From positions 435,332 to 446,108 of the forward strand of contig MU646476.1 in the NCBI GenBank assembly GCA_026770585.1: a DNA stretch of 10,777 nucleotides. The letters run 5' to 3'. The notes under the pieces are model-generated. The model had not been told where the DNA came from. It saw only the letters and a list, made by a program, of their open reading frames with translations, and ran no database searches. Below, piece by piece: positions 1-4,766 of this stretch; position 1 is the first letter of the stretch; every line of letters begins with the position of its first letter. The stretch is from Baffinella frigidus. Lineage: Eukaryota; Cryptophyceae; Cryptomonadales; Baffinellaceae. The position numbers and the translations under genes were made by a program.

Positions 1-45
<45 letters not shown>

Positions 46-62
46 CAGGCCTCCCTCTCCCT

Positions 63-103
<41 letters not shown>
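1..103. repeat. CT microsatellite in two duplicated blocks
   Basis: Two pyrimidine tracts (about 1-44 and 50-103), each starting CTCCCTCTCC and running into a long CT dinucleotide array, are separated by CCACAGGC. The block looks tandemly duplicated. It lies in the intron before the first visible HADHA exon. The CCACAG at 43-48 resembles a 3' splice site behind a strong polypyrimidine tract, but no coding sequence follows it, so I read it as a decoy. The real acceptor is at 150-151. Confidence 0.9.
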
Positions 104-105
<2 letters not shown>

Positions 106-151
106 CTGTCAAGGTGGGGGCGACTCTAAACCCCACCCTCGAACCCCACAG

Positions 152-2352
152 GTGACGGACGAGGAGATCAAGGACCGCATCTCCGCACGGTTCATCAACG
201 AGGCTATCTACTGCCTCCAGGTCCTTCCCTCTGGCCATTCTAGTCCCGCCACCTGGCAGATTCCACCTCAGATTTGGCTTGGCGTTGGAGCCGTTTCGTA
301 CTTTTACGGCTTAAAATGCCCGTAGGAGCCCCCCTATGCCCCTACGGGTTGCCTCTACCGTAGGGTCGTAGGTCTTAACGCTTACGGGTTAATCAGGAAT
401 CCCTTCGAAGTCCGCTGTATGGGGTTTGTACCGGAAATCCTGTAGATGGACGCGCTGCGAAATCGATTCTGGTCCCTCTCTCCCTCCTCCTCACTTCTCG
501 GAGCGTTGAAGTGCGTTACGGGTCTCATCCCGCCAGGTATTTAATTTAATTGCTCAAAACGCATACTTTTGGCGCCAGAAGTTGCCAGAAGTTGCCAATT
601 TGGCCGCTTCAGGCAGAACATGATGCCAAAAGTATGCGTTCCGAGCAATCAAATTAAATCAAACACCTGGCGGGATACAATCAAGGTCACTCACTCACTG
701 CTCATTCACGACGCTTCCCCTTTTTATCAGGCAGGTTACACCTTTGCATTCCGCGGTGGTGCCATGCGGTACAACAAACACGGCTGGCAGGCCGGCGTCT
801 CTCGTTGATGAACCATCAACGAGCTACAGTCCACCTACCCCAACACAGGCTACCGTAACACATACTTACCCTCCACACATACTCCTTCGGCCGGCCCCCG
901 ATTTCCCCCTGCAAGGATGTTTGCCTGAAGGGTGGACACCATATCTACTTCCCCCAGTCTCTCGTGGTGCCATGCGGTACAACAAATACGGCTGGCAGGC
1001 CGCCTCTTCACCACCCTCCTCCCGCCTCACCCTCCACCCCTGTAGGTCGGCTAGGTCCTGCCACCGCTCTCTCTTGGACGGCGTGGTCCGCATCGCGACC
1101 TCTCACTCCTCCTCTCCGCTCACGCACGCTATCTGGCGCCCAGACAGGGCGTTGTATCTCCTCATAGTGGTCGTGAATGTGTAAAGTCACTCCAGGCGAC
1201 GTGACTGTGTAAAGTCACTCCGGTCGTCCTACACGGGGGTGTATATCCCCAGACGCTGCTGCTTCCAGGCCACTCACTCACTCGAGGTGGGCCCGTCGTA
1301 GAAGGTCGTCCTGACACACGGCGTGGGTCCCCTCTCTGGCAGGCCGGCGTGCCCCCCCCCCCCGTGTGAGGACCCAGTCCAGGACGAGCCCGCCTCGGGC
1401 CGCTCGACTAGGTGTCCTCACCCGAGGCGGGCTCGTCCTGGACTCGTCCCTGACACCGCTCGCTGGCAGGACGGCGTGGTGCGCAACGCGACGGACGGCG
1501 ACATGGCGTGCATCTTCGGCGTCGGCTTCCCGCCCTTCACGGGCGGGCCCTTCCGCTACCTTGACCGCGTTGGTAAACCCGAAACCCGAAACCATAAACC
1601 ATAAACCATAAACCATAAACCCTACACCCTAAACCCATGCACCCTACACCCTAAACCCTAACCCCATGCACCCTACACCCTAAACCCTACACCCTAAACC
1701 CTACACCCTAAACCCTAAACCCCAAACCCTTCACCCTAAAAACCTAATCCCTAAACCCTAAACCCTAGGCGCTGCCAAGTACTGCGACGCGCTCAAGAAG
1801 CTCGAGGACAAGTACCGCCCCCCCCTCCCAGCCCCCCCCATCCTCTCGCTCCTCATGCAAAAAGCTTACGTCAACGGTGTTGTAACTTTGGTACAAAATT
1901 TATAATGGAAAACATTCTTGGGCTTTAAAAGTCCTGAAATCGCTTTTAAAATCGTTTTAGAGCCCGGTTGACCATCAACGGCTCCAGTAAGCCCACGTTA
2001 ACCGACCCCTTAAGGGGTCCGTTAACGTAAGCTTTTCGCATTACTCCGAGTCCTCCCAACCCGAGATGGGTCAAATCGACGGTGGCGTTTCGTCCATTTC
2101 CTACGGCAGAGGGTTCGAATCCGAGCTCTGTGACGCAGGAAACGGCGCAAGCCCCGTCCTCGATTTAACGCCCTCTCCCCCGTCCTCTCGCTCCGCGTCC
2201 TCCCAGCCCCGTGGAACCGTTCAGCCCTGGACGCCTTCTTCTCGCCCCTGAAGCGGACCAAACCCTGGTGTCTCAGGTACGGCCCGCGCTTCACGCCCGC
2301 GCCGCTCCTCGTCGACATGGCGCGCAACAACACCAAGTTCTACAACAAGTAG
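152..2352 (+). CDS. HADHA: Mitochondrial trifunctional enzyme alpha subunit, C-terminal four exons (5' partial)
   Basis: In this family the enzyme joins a long-chain enoyl-CoA hydratase domain to an L-3-hydroxyacyl-CoA dehydrogenase domain and acts in mitochondrial beta-oxidation. Only the end of the dehydrogenase part is here. Exons are 152-220, 1470-1572, 1769-1811 and 2277-2352. They join in frame to 96 residues and end at TAG (2350-2352). Recognisable pieces in order are INEAIYCLQ, then [18 protein letters not shown] followed by PFRYLD, then [14 protein letters not shown], then [15 protein letters not shown] and the end TKFYNK. The GFPPFxGGPFR(Y/F)xD block and the YGxxFTP...KFY ending are typical of TFP-alpha/FadJ. 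FadB and peroxisomal multifunctional enzyme differ there. All introns are GT-AG: GTCCTT, GTAAAC and GTACCG donors, with acceptors GGCAG, CCTAG and CTCAG. Third codon positions are nearly all G or C. Upstream exons lie outside the window. Intactness of the whole gene cannot be judged, but this part has no stop or frameshift. Confidence 0.93.
320..373 (+). repeat. Short palindromic element, family F, copy 1
   Basis: A 54-bp GC-rich unit beginning CCGTAGGAGCCCCCCTATG and ending CTACCGTAGGGTCGTAGGT. It matches the reverse complement of 8771-8822 over nearly its full length with few differences. It shares the words CTACCGTAGGG and CCTACGGG with the interiors of families A and B. Flanking TTACGG and TTAACG stretches may belong to a longer element, but I cannot set the ends. 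Confidence 0.65.
526..677. mobile_element. Foldback element D (MITE-like), about 150 bp
   Basis: Imperfect inverted repeat with arms of about 50 bp (526-573 and 625-677). The outer part reads ATCCCGCCAGGT on the left and ACCTGGCGGGATA on the right. Inner parts AACGCATACTTTTGGC and GCCAAAAGTATGCGTT also pair, as do the AT-rich ATTTAATTTAATTG and CAATCAAATTAAAT. The right end is bounded by TA; the left reads CA. The TCCC...GGGA termini resemble family A. It lies inside HADHA intron 1 and encodes nothing. Non-autonomous DNA transposon is the best reading. Confidence 0.75.
756..1002 (+). repeat. 39-bp direct repeat, two copies
   Basis: Copies at 756-794 and 964-1002 (offset 208) share GTGGTGCCATGCGGTACAAC followed by AAA(C/T)ACGGCTGGCAGGCCG with one visible mismatch. 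Both end in CTGGCAGGCCG, the same word that precedes exon 2 (CTGGCAGGACG at 1463-1473) and that recurs at 1337-1347. The sequence between the copies is not repeated. Confidence 0.85.
1062..1100 (+). pseudogene. Degenerate copy of the intron 1/exon 2 junction of HADHA
   Basis: The stretch CACCGCTCTCTCTTG followed by GACGGCGTGGTCCGCATCGC aligns with 1454-1493, the last bases of intron 1 plus the first eight codons of exon 2. The exon part (1077-1100 versus 1470-1493) matches at 21 of 24 bases and would read DGVVRIAT against DGVVRNAT. The acceptor AG is replaced by TG, and the homology stops after the eighth codon. This is a dead partial duplicate of the exon start, 392 bp upstream of the real one. 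Confidence 0.7.
1376..1444. repeat. Perfect 24-bp inverted repeat next to exon 2
   Basis: Left arm 1376-1399 (AGTCCAGGACGAGCCCGCCT, then CGGG) is exactly complementary to 1421-1444, with a 21-nt spacer. A second, outer pairing GTGAGGAC (1366-1373) with GTCCTCAC (1414-1421) overlaps it. The structure ends 25 nt before the exon 2 acceptor. Related words recur at 7663-7692 and, more weakly, at 3013-3045. Confidence 0.85.
1573..1768 (+). repeat. HADHA intron 2, made of telomere-like heptamers
   Basis: 196-nt intron, donor GTTG|GTAAACCC and acceptor AACCCTAG|GC. It splits a Gly codon (G|GC). From about 1588 to 1766 the sequence is a chain of CCCTAAA-type heptamers and variants: AAACCAT repeated about four times, ACACCCT, and a 26-bp subunit starting CCCATGCACCCTACACC repeated with a 29-bp period. 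Both splice sites read as repeat units: the donor runs straight into TAAACCC and the acceptor is CCCTAA with one change to CCCTAG. The orientation is C-rich on the coding strand, so the G-rich TTTAGGG strand is the template. Confidence 0.9.
1812..2276 (+). other. HADHA intron 3 (465 nt)
   Basis: The boundary is set by GTAC, present at both ends. Taking GAGGACAA|GTACCG as donor and GTCTCAG|GTACGG as acceptor keeps the frame (KKLEDK then YGPRF) and gives GT-AG. The intron begins with a C-rich stretch and carries a foldback element at 1855-2041. The rest (2042-2276) has an isolated GGTTCGAATCC (2112-2122), a match to a tRNA B box, but no tRNA fold around it. Confidence 0.88.
1855..2041. mobile_element. 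Foldback element in intron 3, 23-bp terminal repeats
   Basis: Left end ATGCAAAAAGCTTACGTCAA (1855-1877 with CGG) and the reverse complement of 2019-2041 agree at 21 of 23 positions. Inside, 1995-2028 is a nearly perfect 34-bp palindrome (ACGTTAAC, then GACCCCTTAAGGGGTC, then GTTAACGT). The interior is AT-rich compared with its surroundings. No open frame of note. Reads as a MITE; target-site duplication is not clear. Confidence 0.7.
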
Positions 2353-2373
2353 AGCGCCACGTCCTTCAACAAG

Positions 2374-2478
2374 TGTCCCTCAAGTGGCCCGTAGGCTCAC
2401 ACGCCCTACCGTAGGGCCCTAGGACCTGCCTAGGACCTCTTGGCGGTCAATTTTGACCGCCTCGCCACTTGAGGGATA
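2374..2478 (+). mobile_element. Family A element, copy A1 (105 bp)
   Basis: Terminal inverted repeats TCCCTCAAGTGGC and GCCACTTGAGGGA, right end bounded by TA. Internal words in order: TAGGCTCAC, CTACCGTAGGGCCCTAGGAC, CTGCCTAGGACCTC, then a hairpin GGCGGTCAA-TT-TTGACCGCC. It starts 22 nt after the HADHA stop codon, so it probably lies in the 3' UTR or at the transcript end. Both arms carry the same TTAAG to TCAAG change as a complementary pair. Confidence 0.88.
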
Positions 2479-2570
2479 GAGCGCGCGAGCGCGCGCTGGG
2501 CTTGCGTGGCCGGGGTGCAGTTTCTCGCTCGCGAGAGTGCGAGAGAGCGAGAGTGCGAGAGTGCGGGCGG
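2479..2570. repeat. GC/GA-rich simple sequence
   Basis: GAGCGCGCGAGCGCGCGC (2479-2496) is an alternating purine-pyrimidine run. It is followed by an imperfect array of GTGCGAGA and GAGCGAGA units (about 2528-2565). No coding signal. Confidence 0.7.
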
Positions 2571-2615
2571 GAAGCGGGTGAGAGGCGCGGAGAGGCTGCG
2601 CGTGTACAGCGGCTA

Positions 2616-2732
2616 CAGGGGTACCTCGCTCATAAGAAACGCCCACCCCCCTAGGACCACCATAGGGCCCTAGGCATCGGCCTACTGTAGGGTCCTAGGG
2701 GGGGGCAGTTTCTTATGAGCGAGGTACCCCTG
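2616..2732 (+). mobile_element. Family B element, copy B1 (117 bp, TA flanks)
   Basis: Ends CAGGGGTACCTCGCTCATAA and its reverse complement, bounded by TA on both sides (2614-2615 and 2733-2734). The interior CCCCCCTAGGACCACC, ATAGGGCCCTAGGCAT, CCTACTGTAGGGTCCTAGGG is itself almost palindromic, so the whole unit folds back on itself. It has no coding capacity and shows the hallmarks of a MITE with TA duplication. Confidence 0.9.
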
Positions 2733-2783
2733 TATTCCGCGTGCTCGCTCGGACGGCGTGTTGTGAGGAGGATGGAGGCCCTA

Positions 2784-2900
2784 CAGGGGTACCTCGCTCA
2801 TAAGAAACCGCCTCCCCCTAGGACCCTACAGTAGGCCTATGTCTATGGCCCTACGGTGGTCCTAGGGGGGGGGGCGCTTTCTAATGAGCGAGGTACCCCT
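2784..2900 (-). mobile_element. Family B element, copy B2, abutting A2
   Basis: Starts after TA (2782-2783) with CAGGGGTACCTCGC and reaches GAGCGAGGTACCCCT. The interior runs in the opposite order to B1 (CCCTACAGTAGGCCTATG, then GGCCCTACGGTGGTCCTAGG), so it is the reverse orientation. The final G-TA is missing because family A copy A2 begins exactly there, sharing the T at 2900. TTCTAATGAG replaces TTCTTATGAG. Confidence 0.85.
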
Positions 2901-3004
2901 ATCCCTTAAGTGCCCAGTAGGCTCATACGCCCTACGGTAGGGCCCTAGGACCTGCCTAGGACCTCTAGGCCCTCAAATTTGTGGGCATGGCCACTTATGG
3001 GATA
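2900..3004 (+). mobile_element. Family A element, copy A2 (105 bp)
   Basis: TATCCCTTAAGTGCCCAG at the left and GGCCACTTATGGGATA at the right. Interior as in A1. Its central hairpin is GCCCTCAAATTTGTGGGC, where the outer G-C pairs of A1 (GCGG/CCGC) are swapped to GCCC/GGGC. It is joined directly to the end of B2. Confidence 0.88.
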
Positions 3005-3039
3005 GCAAGGGCCTGTGAGGACGGAGTTCCCAGGAAGGG

Positions 3040-3175
3040 CCCGCCCCACACATGTGGGGGCGCGGCGGGGCAATACAGCCCCCCCCCCTTATGCGGTAGC
3101 ACTGACGCACCCCCCCGTATGTGCGGGGGGGGCTCCAGCTGGGCGGCAGTACCGCCCCCCATATGGGGGGCGCAC
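3040..3175. repeat. Three GC-rich palindromes in a row
   Basis: CCCCACACATGTGGGG (about 3044-3059), CACCCCCCCGTATGTGCGG with following G run (about 3109-3132), and the perfect CGCCCCCCATATGGGGGGCG (3153-3172). All have an AT-containing core (CACATGTG, GTATGTG, CATATG) between C and G runs. They sit in a stretch (3005-3297) where I see no conserved coding sequence despite long open frames. Confidence 0.6.
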
Positions 3176-3297
3176 AGGGTATGTGTGCCCAGCTTCGTTC
3201 CCAGCTTTGCCCTTCAGTGACGCGCTGTATGCAGCGTTGGGGGGGGGGCGAGGGCGTATGTTTAGTTTAGGGGGTGGGGCGCGAGGTGAGGTGAGTG

Positions 3298-3354
3298 CAC
3301 ACGTGGATCTGCCGTTTCGCGCGCTGCGCCTCCTGCGACAAGGCTTTCTCATGC
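3298..3354 (+). pseudogene. C2H2 zinc-finger-like fragment 1
   Basis: In one frame this reads HT, five other residues, then FARCASCDKAFSC. CxxCxKAFS after a damaged HTGEKPF-like linker is the first half of a C2H2 zinc finger. The second half (L..H.R.H) is missing and family A/B sequence soon follows. Reading it as a broken zinc-finger gene piece is inference from a short motif, but the same CxKAFS core recurs at 4002-4046 and, damaged, at 3773-3816. Confidence 0.4.
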
Positions 3355-3389
3355 AGGGTTAGTGGGCGAGGTGGAACATTTGCAGTGGC

Positions 3390-3480
3390 TATCCCTTAAG
3401 TGGCGAGGGGGTCACATTTGACCCCAAAGAGGTCCTAGGCAGGTCCTAGCTAGGGCCCTACGGTAGGGCGTATGAGCCTA
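3390..3480 (-). mobile_element. Family A element, copy A3, right end missing
   Basis: Reverse-oriented A element: TATCCCTTAAGTGG, the hairpin GGGGTCACATTTGACCCC, AGGTCCTAGGCAGGTCCTAG, then GGGCCCTACGGTAGGGCGTA and TGAGCCTA. It is interrupted at the TA (3479-3480) where B3 begins. Unlike A4, the expected last part (CTGGCCACTTGAGGGATA) is not found after B3. Confidence 0.85.
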
Positions 3481-3597
3481 CAGGGGTACCTCGCTCATAA
3501 GAAACCGCACCCCCCCTAGGACCACCATAGGGCCCTAGGCATAGTCCTACAGTAGGGTCCTAGGGGGGGGCGGTTTCTTATGAGCGAGGTACCCCTG
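3481..3597 (+). mobile_element. Family B element, copy B3 (117 bp, TA flanks)
   Basis: Full-length B element from CAGGGGTACCTCGC to GCGAGGTACCCCTG, with TA at 3479-3480 and 3598-3599. The interior is close to B1. It is inserted in A3 at the same base as B4 in A4. Confidence 0.9.
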
Positions 3598-3772
3598 TAG
3601 TGGGCGAGGTGGAACATGTGCAGCCTGCACGCTTCGAATCCCACGTTCCCGAAAGTAGTACCGGGCTGTAACAAGGCGGTACAAAAAGGTACAAGCCGGT
3701 ACAAAAAGTTACTACCGTCACGTCCAAATAAGCCGTCCATCTATCATATAGGCCACACACACAAGAGATTTT

Positions 3773-3816
3773 CACAAGGCTTCCTCCTGACCCGGCAGCC
3801 TGGAAACACAAACGGG
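3773..3816 (+). pseudogene. C2H2 zinc-finger-like fragment 2 (stop and frameshift)
   Basis: CACAAGGCTTCCTCC, TGA, then CCCGGCAGCCTGGAAACA. It aligns in direct orientation with 4010-4046 and shares CGGCAGCCTGGAAAC. The KAFS triplets are damaged to KASS and an in-frame TGA follows. After LET the bases ACACAAACGG suggest a former T-H-K-R continuation with two bases lost. Non-functional. Confidence 0.4.
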
Positions 3817-3817
3817 C

Positions 3818-3888
3818 GATCCCTTAAGTGACCAACGGGTGAATAATCGCCCGTGGAAGGCCTAGGCAGGTCCTAGGGCCCTACGGCA
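3818..3888 (-). mobile_element. Family A element, copy A6, truncated
   Basis: GATCCCTTAAGTGACC at one end, then a variant hairpin CGGGTGAATAATCGCCCG, AAGGCCTAGGCAGGTCCTAG and GGCCCTACGGCAGG, where it stops. The same hairpin type (AATAAT core) is in A7, which defines a subfamily. The other terminus is missing. Confidence 0.75.
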
Positions 3889-3975
3889 GGCTCTCCACAC
3901 GAGAGTGATGGGGCTGTGTTCCCAAGCGTCGGATTTCCCGCGATGTTGGCGCGCTGTGTCAAGCTACTGGATTTG

Positions 3976-4000
3976 TCCCTCGAGTGCCCAGTAGGCTCAC
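3976..4000 (+). mobile_element. Family A end fragment
   Basis: TCCCTCGAGTGCCCAGTAGG followed by CTCAC matches the first 25 bp of A1/A2-type elements. It then switches abruptly to zinc-finger-like sequence at 4001. Its orientation is opposite to A6 upstream, so the two pieces are not simply halves of one copy. Confidence 0.65.
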
Positions 4001-4001
4001 G

Positions 4002-4046
4002 TGCTTCTGCGAGAAGGCTTTCTCCCGCCCCGGCAGCCTGGAAACT
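4002..4046 (+). pseudogene. C2H2 zinc-finger-like fragment 3
   Basis: Reads CFCEKAFSRPGSLET in one open frame: the C-x-C spacing is one residue short of CxxC, then KAFSxxxxLxx as in a classical C2H2 finger. The two histidines are absent because the sequence runs into the inverted-repeat arm (LVCV...). It is the best preserved of the three fragments. Confidence 0.42.
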
Positions 4047-4107
4047 CTTGTGTGTGTGGCCTATATATGATAGATGGACGGCTTATTTGGACGTGACGGT
4101 AGTAACT

Positions 4108-4138
4108 TTAGGGTCCTAGGGGGGCGCGGTTTCGTATG
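4108..4138 (+). mobile_element. Family B right-part fragment
   Basis: TTAGGGTCCTAGGGGGGCGC then GGTTTCGTATG matches the last third of family B up to TTATGAGCG. It carries the same GCGCGGTTTCGTAT variant as B5. It starts right at the end of the long inverted-repeat arm. Confidence 0.65.
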
Positions 4139-4192
4139 CAAATGTGCGCCGACGCCTCTTGCCAGAGAGGCGCCACGCAGCTCTCAAGTGGC

Positions 4193-4420
4193 TATCCCTT
4201 AAGTGGCGAGGGGGCCACATTTGACCCCAAAGAGGTCCTAGGCAGGTCCTAGCTAGGGCCCTACGGTAGGGCGTATGAGCCTACAGGGGTACCTTGCTCA
4301 TAAGAAACGCCTACCCCCCTAGGACCACCATAGGGCCCTAGGCATGGTCCTACTGTAGGGTCCTAGGGGGGGGCGGTTTCTTATGAGCGAGGTACCCGTG
4401 TACTGGCCACTTGAGGGATA
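4193..4420 (-). mobile_element. Family A element, copy A4, split by B4
   Basis: TATCCCTTAAGTGG at 4193, hairpin GGGGCCACATTTGACCCC, AGGTCCTAGGCAGGTCCTAG, TATGAGCC, then TA and the B4 insertion, then TACTGGCCACTTGAGGGATA. Removing B4 plus one TA restores a family A unit of about 109 bp. The 4190-4300 part is almost identical to 3387-3497. Confidence 0.9.
4284..4400 (+). mobile_element. Family B element, copy B4, inserted in A4
   Basis: 117 bp between TA at 4282-4283 and TA at 4401-4402. Ends CAGGGGTACCTTGCTC and GAGCGAGGTACCCGTG. Because both sides of A4 survive, this copy shows directly that the insertion duplicated TA. Confidence 0.92.
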
Positions 4421-4622
4421 CGTCTCGAGGGGGTGAATTCACAGTTTACTCTAGCTGGCGGTAGAAGGCGGAAAGTGGATGCACCCCGGCACGATATTGG
4501 CTCCGTGGCCAGACCCACCAACACCTCTGCACCGAACTGTGAAACCGGTGAATTCCGGGATACGCTCGCGTGTTCATGACAGGATGTCAATGCCAGACAT
4601 GCGTATTCTTCAGGTGGCCAGA
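4421..4622. other. Intergenic stretch without recognised features
   Basis: GGTGAATTC occurs twice (4431-4439 and 4547-4555), and CACAGTTTAC near the first partly complements AACTGTG near the second. No convincing coding region, RNA gene or full element is seen. Confidence 0.5.
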
Positions 4623-4623
4623 T

Positions 4624-4766
4624 CTCATGGGGAAACGGTTTTAATCTAGAACTTTTGATTCAATGAAAATTACTACATGAATGCTTCAATATTACTAGTA
4701 AAACTCGTCATGTGTAGTAAATTTCATTGCCAGCAAGTTTTAAATTAAAACCGTTTCCCTGTGAGG
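4624..4766. mobile_element. AT-rich foldback element, arms of about 55 bp
   Basis: GGGGAAACGGTTTTAAT (4629-4645) pairs with ATTAAAACCGTTTCCCT (4744-4760). Further in, CAATGAAAATTACTACATGA (4661-4680) pairs with 4708-4730 apart from a few mismatches and one 2-nt bulge. The short loop (4681-4707) is AT-rich, unlike the surrounding GC-rich DNA. A diverged MITE is the simplest reading; no clear target duplication. Confidence 0.7.

Larger units (their letters stand above)
221..1469 (+). other. HADHA intron 1 (1249 nt)
   Basis: Donor CAG|GTCCTT, acceptor GCTGGCAG|GAC. The intron separates CLQ from DGVV in phase 0. It holds a short palindromic element (320-373), a foldback element (526-677), a 39-bp direct repeat (756-794 and 964-1002), a degenerate copy of the intron 1/exon 2 junction (1062-1100), a 16-bp repeat TGTGTAAAGTCACTCC (1178-1193 and 1206-1221) and a 24-bp inverted repeat (1376-1444). 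Open frames inside it are not conserved coding sequence as far as I can see. Confidence 0.88.
3360..3623 (+). repeat. 26-bp direct repeat flanking a composite A/B insertion
   Basis: TAGTGGGCGAGGTGGAACAT followed by (T/G)TGCAG occurs at 3360-3385 and 3598-3623, with one mismatch. Between the copies lie only the truncated A3 element and B3. The arrangement suggests either a local duplication at insertion or ectopic exchange between duplicated flanks. Confidence 0.85.
3705..4109. repeat. Long-arm inverted repeat, arms of about 65 bp
   Basis: Arms 3705-3768 and 4043-4109 are nearly exact reverse complements: AAAGTTACTACCGTCACGTC and CCAAATAAGCCGTCCATCTA on the left are mirrored on the right. The main difference is one extra TA in the right arm's CCTATATATGATAG. 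The 270-bp interior holds two zinc-finger-like fragments in direct orientation and two cut family A pieces in opposed orientation, so the locus is a mosaic rather than one simple element. Confidence 0.85.

Noticed and set aside
1-151. Alternative exon starting after CCACAG at 48
   Set aside because: What follows is only further CT repeat, with no coding similarity.
1323-1604. Plus-strand open frame containing the exon 2 peptide
   Set aside because: Only 1470-1572 is conserved HADHA sequence. The rest is intron 1 read-through on the left and telomere-repeat intron on the right.
2101-2135. tRNA gene or tRNA-derived SINE suggested by GGTTCGAATCC
   Set aside because: The B box is exact, but there is no A box, anticodon arm or acceptor stem upstream, and the T stem pairs poorly.
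2022-2336. Minus-strand open frame opposite the last HADHA exon
   Set aside because: Antisense shadow of exon 4 and intron 3; Arg-rich from GC-rich sequence, with no recognisable motif.
3015-3362. Plus-strand open frame of 115 codons
   Set aside because: Low-complexity Pro/Gly/Ala reading through C and G runs and palindromes; its frame does not match the zinc-finger-like fragment at its end.
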